From the NCBI GenBank assembly GCA_052387815.1, contig JBQTIU010000092.1, forward strand, positions 1 to 16,168: a stretch of DNA of 16,168 nucleotides, written 5' to 3'. Below are positions 13,111-16,168 of this stretch, in pieces. This DNA is from JBQTIU01 sp052387815 (GTDB lineage Bacteria; Pseudomonadota; Alphaproteobacteria; CACIAM-22H2). Numbering within the stretch: position 1 is the stretch's first letter; each line of letters begins with the position of its first letter. Both the position numbers and the translations under genes were made by a program. Below the pieces are notes generated by a model. The model saw nothing but the letters and a program-made list of their open reading frames with translations, was not told the origin of the DNA and did no database searches.

Positions 13111-13834
13111 CGGGGGACGCGGTCCCGAAATAGGCGCTCACCACCTCGGGCCGGTGGATGACCTCGGTGGGCGCGCCCTCGGCGATGAGGCTGCCGTGGT
13201 GGAGGACGTACATCCGCTCCGCCAGCGCGAGGACCGCCCGGATCAGGTGCTCGACCAGAATGACGGTGATCCCCTGGTCGCGAAGGCGGCGGATGAGGGC
13301 GATGGCTTGCTCGACCTCCGCCGGCCGCAGGCCGGCCATGACCTCGTCGAGGAGCAGCAGGGTCGGCTGCGTGGCAACCGCGCGGGCCACCTCGAGCCGC
13401 TTGCGCTCGGCGAGGGTGAGATTGGCGGCCAACTTGGCGCCGGCCTCGGACAGGCCGACCAGCTCGAGCACCTCGCGCGCCGCGCGCCGCGCTTGGCCGA
13501 GGCTGGCGCGGCCGCCGCGCAGCGCGCCGACGATCACGTTATCGGTTACCGAGACGCCGGCGAAGGGCTGGGCGATCTGGAAGGTGCGGGCCAGCCCGAG
13601 CGCGTTGATCTTCGATGGCCTGAGGCCCAACAGCGACTGGCCCGCAAACGCGATGCGGCCGCCGTCGGCGGCCAGGAAGCCGGAGACGGTCGCGAACAGG
13701 GTCGTCTTGCCGGACCCGTTCGGCCCGATGATCCCGACGATCTCGCCCGCATCGACCCGCATCGAGACGCTGTCGAGGGCGAGCAGGCCGCCGAAGCGCT
13801 TGCTGACCCCCTCGAGGATCAGGAGCGCGCTCAT
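13103..13834 (-). CDS. livG: Branched-chain amino-acid ABC transporter ATP-binding protein LivG
   Basis: An ABC ATPase of 243 residues. Walker A is GPNGSGKTT (37-45), the Q-loop glutamine is at 86 (ARTFQ), and the signature region is LTLAERKRLEVARA (139-152), the degenerate form usual in this family. Walker B LLLLDEVMAGL starts at 159, and the switch histidine is in VEH at 196. The family-specific insert ALGLARTFQIAQPFAGVSV is present. The start ATG 13834 overlaps the livM stop as ATGA, and the end overlaps livF by 8 bases, so the operon is translationally coupled. It works as the partner ATPase of LivF at the inner membrane. Confidence 0.95.
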   Translation of the reverse strand: MSALLILEGVSKRFGGLLALDSVSMRVDAGEIVGIIGPNGSGKTTLFATVSGFLAADGGRIAFAGQSLLGLRPSKINALGLARTFQIAQPFAGVSVTDNVIVGALRGGRASLGQARRAAREVLELVGLSEAGAKLAANLTLAERKRLEVARAVATQPTLLLLDEVMAGLRPAEVEQAIALIRRLRDQGITVILVEHLIRAVLALAERMYVLHHGSLIAEGAPTEVIHRPEVVSAYFGTASPDA

Positions 13835-14898
13835 GACGAGGGTCGGCCGGGCGCCGGCTCGGCGAAGCGGCGCCGGTGCCAGGCCTCGAGGTAGCTCGCC
13901 ATGCCCCTGGGCATGAGCAGGATGCCGCCCACCAGCACGACGCCGTAGATGATCAGATAATACGCGTCCGCCCCGCCGCCGAGCCAGCCGCGCAGCAGGT
14001 CTTGGATCGGCTTGATCGCGCTGGCGCCGAGGATCGGGCCGATCAGGGACAGCCGCCCGCCGATCACGGGCGCGAGCAGCATCTCGAAGTTGGTGGCCAG
14101 GCTGAACACCTGCTTGGGTTCGATGAAGGTCGCGAACTGGCAGTAGAAAGCCCCGATCGTCCCGGCCAGCGCGCCGCTGATCGTCATGGCGACGGCCTTG
14201 ATGCGCGAGACATCGATCCCCAGAGCCTCGGCGGCGTCGGCGTTTTCCCGGACCGCCGCCAGGTAATAGCCGAGCCGGGAGCGCTGGATCGCGTAGTTCA
14301 CGGCGACGACGATCGCCAGCAGTGCGAGCGCGATGTAGAGATACGGCCGGCGATCGAGGAAGGCCATCGCCCAGAAATCATCGCGGATCACCGTGATGTA
14401 GATGCCGGTGGCGCGTCCGACATAGTCCCAGTTGAGGAAGACAAGCTTGAGGACCTGGGAGAGCGCCACCGTGAACATGGCGAAATAGTCTTCGTTGAGG
14501 CCGAAGCGCAGGCTGACGGCGGCGATCATCAAGGCCAAGAGGCCCGCCGCCGCCGCGCCGACCGCCAGGCTCGCCCACGGGCTGACCCCGAACTTCGAGA
14601 GCAGGACGCCATTCACATAGGCGCCGAGCCCGAAAAAGCTGATATAGCCCAACAGCAACAGGCCGCCGAGCCCGCCGGCGATGACCCAAGCGACCCCGAG
14701 CGCCGCGTAGATCGCGGTCAAGGTCATGATCTGGATGTAGTAGGTGGAGTCGACGAACCACCCGGCCGCCGCCGCGAGCGCGACGATCGCGAGGCTCAAG
14801 ACGAGCTGCAGGTTGAGCCACTCGCCGACCACGGCGCGCGACCACGCGGCGAGCCGGCTGGCGCCCGCGCCGGCGGCCGCGGCCGCGGCCGGGGTCAT
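13831..14898 (-). CDS. livM: Branched-chain amino-acid ABC transporter permease LivM
   Basis: An inner-membrane permease of 355 residues with about nine or ten hydrophobic helices. The family core is visible as LSLAIVALAAAAGWFV, the pattern ISFFGLGAYVNGVLL, and the cytoplasmic loop AVRENADAAEALGIDVSRIKAVA (shown by AVRENADAAEALGID), which contacts the ATPases. The C-terminal segment is PIQDLLRGWLGGG and PRGMASYLEAW. The start is ATG 14898, forming an ATGA overlap with the livH stop; its frame remains open upstream inside livH, but that extension is only a shadow of livH. The N-terminus has an Ala-rich tail before the first helix. Substrate could be branched-chain or related amino acids, or amides or urea as in some LivM relatives. 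Confidence 0.93.
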   Translation of the reverse strand: MTPAAAAAAGAGASRLAAWSRAVVGEWLNLQLVLSLAIVALAAAAGWFVDSTYYIQIMTLTAIYAALGVAWVIAGGLGGLLLLGYISFFGLGAYVNGVLLSKFGVSPWASLAVGAAAAGLLALMIAAVSLRFGLNEDYFAMFTVALSQVLKLVFLNWDYVGRATGIYITVIRDDFWAMAFLDRRPYLYIALALLAIVVAVNYAIQRSRLGYYLAAVRENADAAEALGIDVSRIKAVAMTISGALAGTIGAFYCQFATFIEPKQVFSLATNFEMLLAPVIGGRLSLIGPILGASAIKPIQDLLRGWLGGGADAYYLIIYGVVLVGGILLMPRGMASYLEAWHRRRFAEPAPGRPSS

Positions 14899-15773
14899 GT
14901 GACCCGGCCGCGGAAAATGCCGCGCGGCAGGACCAGCAAGATGACGACGAATATCGTCAGGCTGACGAGCTGACGCAAGGCGGCCCCCAGCCACAGGCCG
15001 CCGATGCTCTCGGCCACGCCGATGACCACGCCGCCGATCATCGCGCCCACGAAGTTGCCCATCGTGCCGAGCACGACGATGACGAAGGCCGGCAACAGGA
15101 AGGTATCGATCCCGAAATTGGGATTGATGAAGAACACCGGCGCGATCAGCGCCCCGGCGAGCGCGGCGAGCCCGGCGCCGAGGCCGAAGGTGACAAGGTT
15201 CACCTGGTCGACGTTGATGCCCATGAGGCGCGCGGCGTCCGGGTTCTGCGCCGCGGCGCGGATCGCCATGCCGAGCTTGCCGTGCTTGAGGAAAAGCCAG
15301 AAACCGGCCGCGATCGCAAGCGAGGCGGCGAAGGCGATCAGCCGGGTGTAGGTGATTCGGAGCCCGGCCCCGAGCTCGAACGTCGCGCGCCCCCAGGGCA
15401 GCGAGAGGACTCGATTCCTCGGCTCCCAGACGAGCTGCATGACCCCGATCATCATGGTCGATAGGCCGATGGTGATCAGCATCTGGTTGATCTGCGGGTG
15501 CTTGAGCGCCGGGTGGATGATGGCGCGCTGGAGGCCAGCCCCGAGGACGAAGACGAGCGCCAGCACGAACCCGGCGACGAGGTACGGGCTGGCGCCGAAA
15601 ACAGCATAGGAGGTGAGGGCGAGGTACATGCCGAGGGTCAGGAACTCGGCATGGGCGAAATTCACCACCTTCATGACGCCGTAGATCAGGGTCAGGCCGG
15701 CCGCCACCAGCGCGTAGATGCCCCCCTGCAGCAGCCCCGACACCAGGGCTTGCAGCCAAATCTCCGCTGGCAT
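14895..15773 (-). CDS. livH: Branched-chain amino-acid ABC transporter permease LivH
   Basis: An inner-membrane permease of 292 residues. Family marks are GLLQGGIYALVAAGLTLIYG at the N-terminus, MKVVNFAHAEFLTLGMY, and the coupling loop GMAIRAAAQNPDAARLMGIN. The C-terminal helices contain VIVVLGTMGNFVGAMIGG. The start is ATG 15773; only a weak GGGTCGGG lies upstream. It is the first visible gene of the livHMGF operon, and its start is just 19 bases from a modular repeat array. No promoter is seen between the array and the ATG, so transcription probably begins inside or beyond the array, perhaps at a livK gene outside the window. Confidence 0.95.
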   Translation of the reverse strand: MPAEIWLQALVSGLLQGGIYALVAAGLTLIYGVMKVVNFAHAEFLTLGMYLALTSYAVFGASPYLVAGFVLALVFVLGAGLQRAIIHPALKHPQINQMLITIGLSTMMIGVMQLVWEPRNRVLSLPWGRATFELGAGLRITYTRLIAFAASLAIAAGFWLFLKHGKLGMAIRAAAQNPDAARLMGINVDQVNLVTFGLGAGLAALAGALIAPVFFINPNFGIDTFLLPAFVIVVLGTMGNFVGAMIGGVVIGVAESIGGLWLGAALRQLVSLTIFVVILLVLPRGIFRGRVT

Positions 15774-15791
15774 GGCCGGCCCGACCCTCGT

Positions 15792-16168
15792 GTAGGGGCC
15801 GGTTTCAAACCGGCCCGCGCGGGCGGGTTATAAACCCGCCCCTACGAAATGCCATCGCCGTTTCCCCATGTAGGGGCGAGGCGTTGCCTCGCCGGTTTCA
15901 AACCGGCCCCTCGCGGGCGGGTGATAAACCCGCCCCTACGAAATGGCATCGCCGTTTCCCCATGTAGGGGCGAGGCCGCGAGGCAGCGCCGCGCGCCTCG
16001 CCGGTTTCAAACCGGCCCCTCGCGGGCGGGTCGAAGACCCGCCCCTACGAAATGGCATCGCCGTTTCCCTACGTAGGGGCCGGTTTCAAACCGGCCCGCG
16101 CGGGCGGGTTATAAACCCGCCCCTACGAAATGCCATCGCCGTTTCCCCATGTAGGGGCGAGGCGTTGC
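15792..16168. repeat. Tandem array of modular palindromic repeats with constant 24-bp linkers (cut by window edge)
   Basis: Units at 15792-15845, 15870-15939, 15964-16048 and 16073-16126, and the start of a fifth at 16151. The first and fourth are identical over 54 bp; the second and third are longer because they carry an extra word (GGCGAGGCGTTGCCTCGCC, and a GAGGCCGCGAGGCAGCGCC string). All four linkers are exactly 24 bp and begin GAAATG(C/G)CATCGCCGTTTCC. This is the most regular array in the window and occupies the whole region upstream of livH. No gene is present; open frames here are translations of the repeat. Confidence 0.95.

Noticed and set aside
13831..15759. Single 642-residue fused permease on the minus strand
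   Set aside because: The upstream part is livH read in the wrong frame. True livH ends at 14895 and livM starts at 14898 with an ATGA overlap.
15849..16076. Small open reading frame encoding peptides such as GFKPAP and GRVINPP
   Set aside because: It is a translation of the repeat units; the same peptide scraps appear in every cluster.
15792..16168. Possible CRISPR array (regular palindromic repeats with 24-bp intervals)
   Set aside because: The intervals are the conserved part and the units between them vary in length and content, the opposite of a CRISPR. There are no unique spacers and no cas genes.

Overview
The window reads as a piece of a very GC-rich alphaproteobacterial chromosome, most likely Rhodospirillales-like or an uncultured relative. 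The reasons are a DUF3576 lipoprotein next to leuS (an alphaproteobacterial arrangement), a typical alphaproteobacterial trimeric porin, and GC-loaded third codon positions. There are no rRNA or tRNA genes, no recognisable transposase and no phage genes. The organism is an inference from gene content only.

Layout. (1) 1-546: C-terminal part of an unrecognised, Pro/Ala-rich protein on the + strand, facing a minus-strand pair: a sulfotransferase (1246-2094) coupled by a GTGA overlap to a YggS/PLPBP-type PLP protein (566-1249). (2) 2394-3644: minus-strand porin with an N-terminal signal peptide, a strong intrinsic terminator (2341-2369) and an 18-bp perfect palindrome upstream (3781-3798). (3) 4161-9455, + strand: DUF3576 lipoprotein, an MNT/HepT-type toxin-antitoxin pair, leuS and holA. 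This is the conserved leuS-lptE-holA neighbourhood, but lptE is missing and a repeat element lies between leuS and holA. (4) 9544-10040: a HicBA toxin-antitoxin pair. (5) 10247-12031: a 594-residue Rieske-type protein whose large helical C-terminal region appears to be built from four internal repeats. (6) 12403-15773, minus strand: livH-livM-livG-livF, a tightly overlapping branched-chain amino-acid type ABC transporter without its binding protein in view.

The most unusual content is between the genes. Six intergenic regions hold members of one modular repeat family. Each unit starts with GTAGGGG (or close), ends with CCCCTAC (or close), and is filled with two or more short GC-rich hairpin 'words' drawn from a small vocabulary. 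Adjacent units are always separated by 23-25 bp, measured at 11 junctions plus one degenerate one, even where the linker sequence differs. Two linker sequences recur in distant clusters. The units occur upstream, downstream and between genes, lack T-runs, and do not behave like simple terminators. A second, unrelated inverted repeat of the widespread 'CCGCGGAGG...' type lies between hicA and the Rieske gene.

Functional picture: mostly housekeeping and transport genes (leucyl-tRNA synthesis, DNA polymerase III clamp loading, outer-membrane diffusion, amino-acid uptake), punctuated by two small toxin-antitoxin modules and by mobile-looking palindromic repeats.
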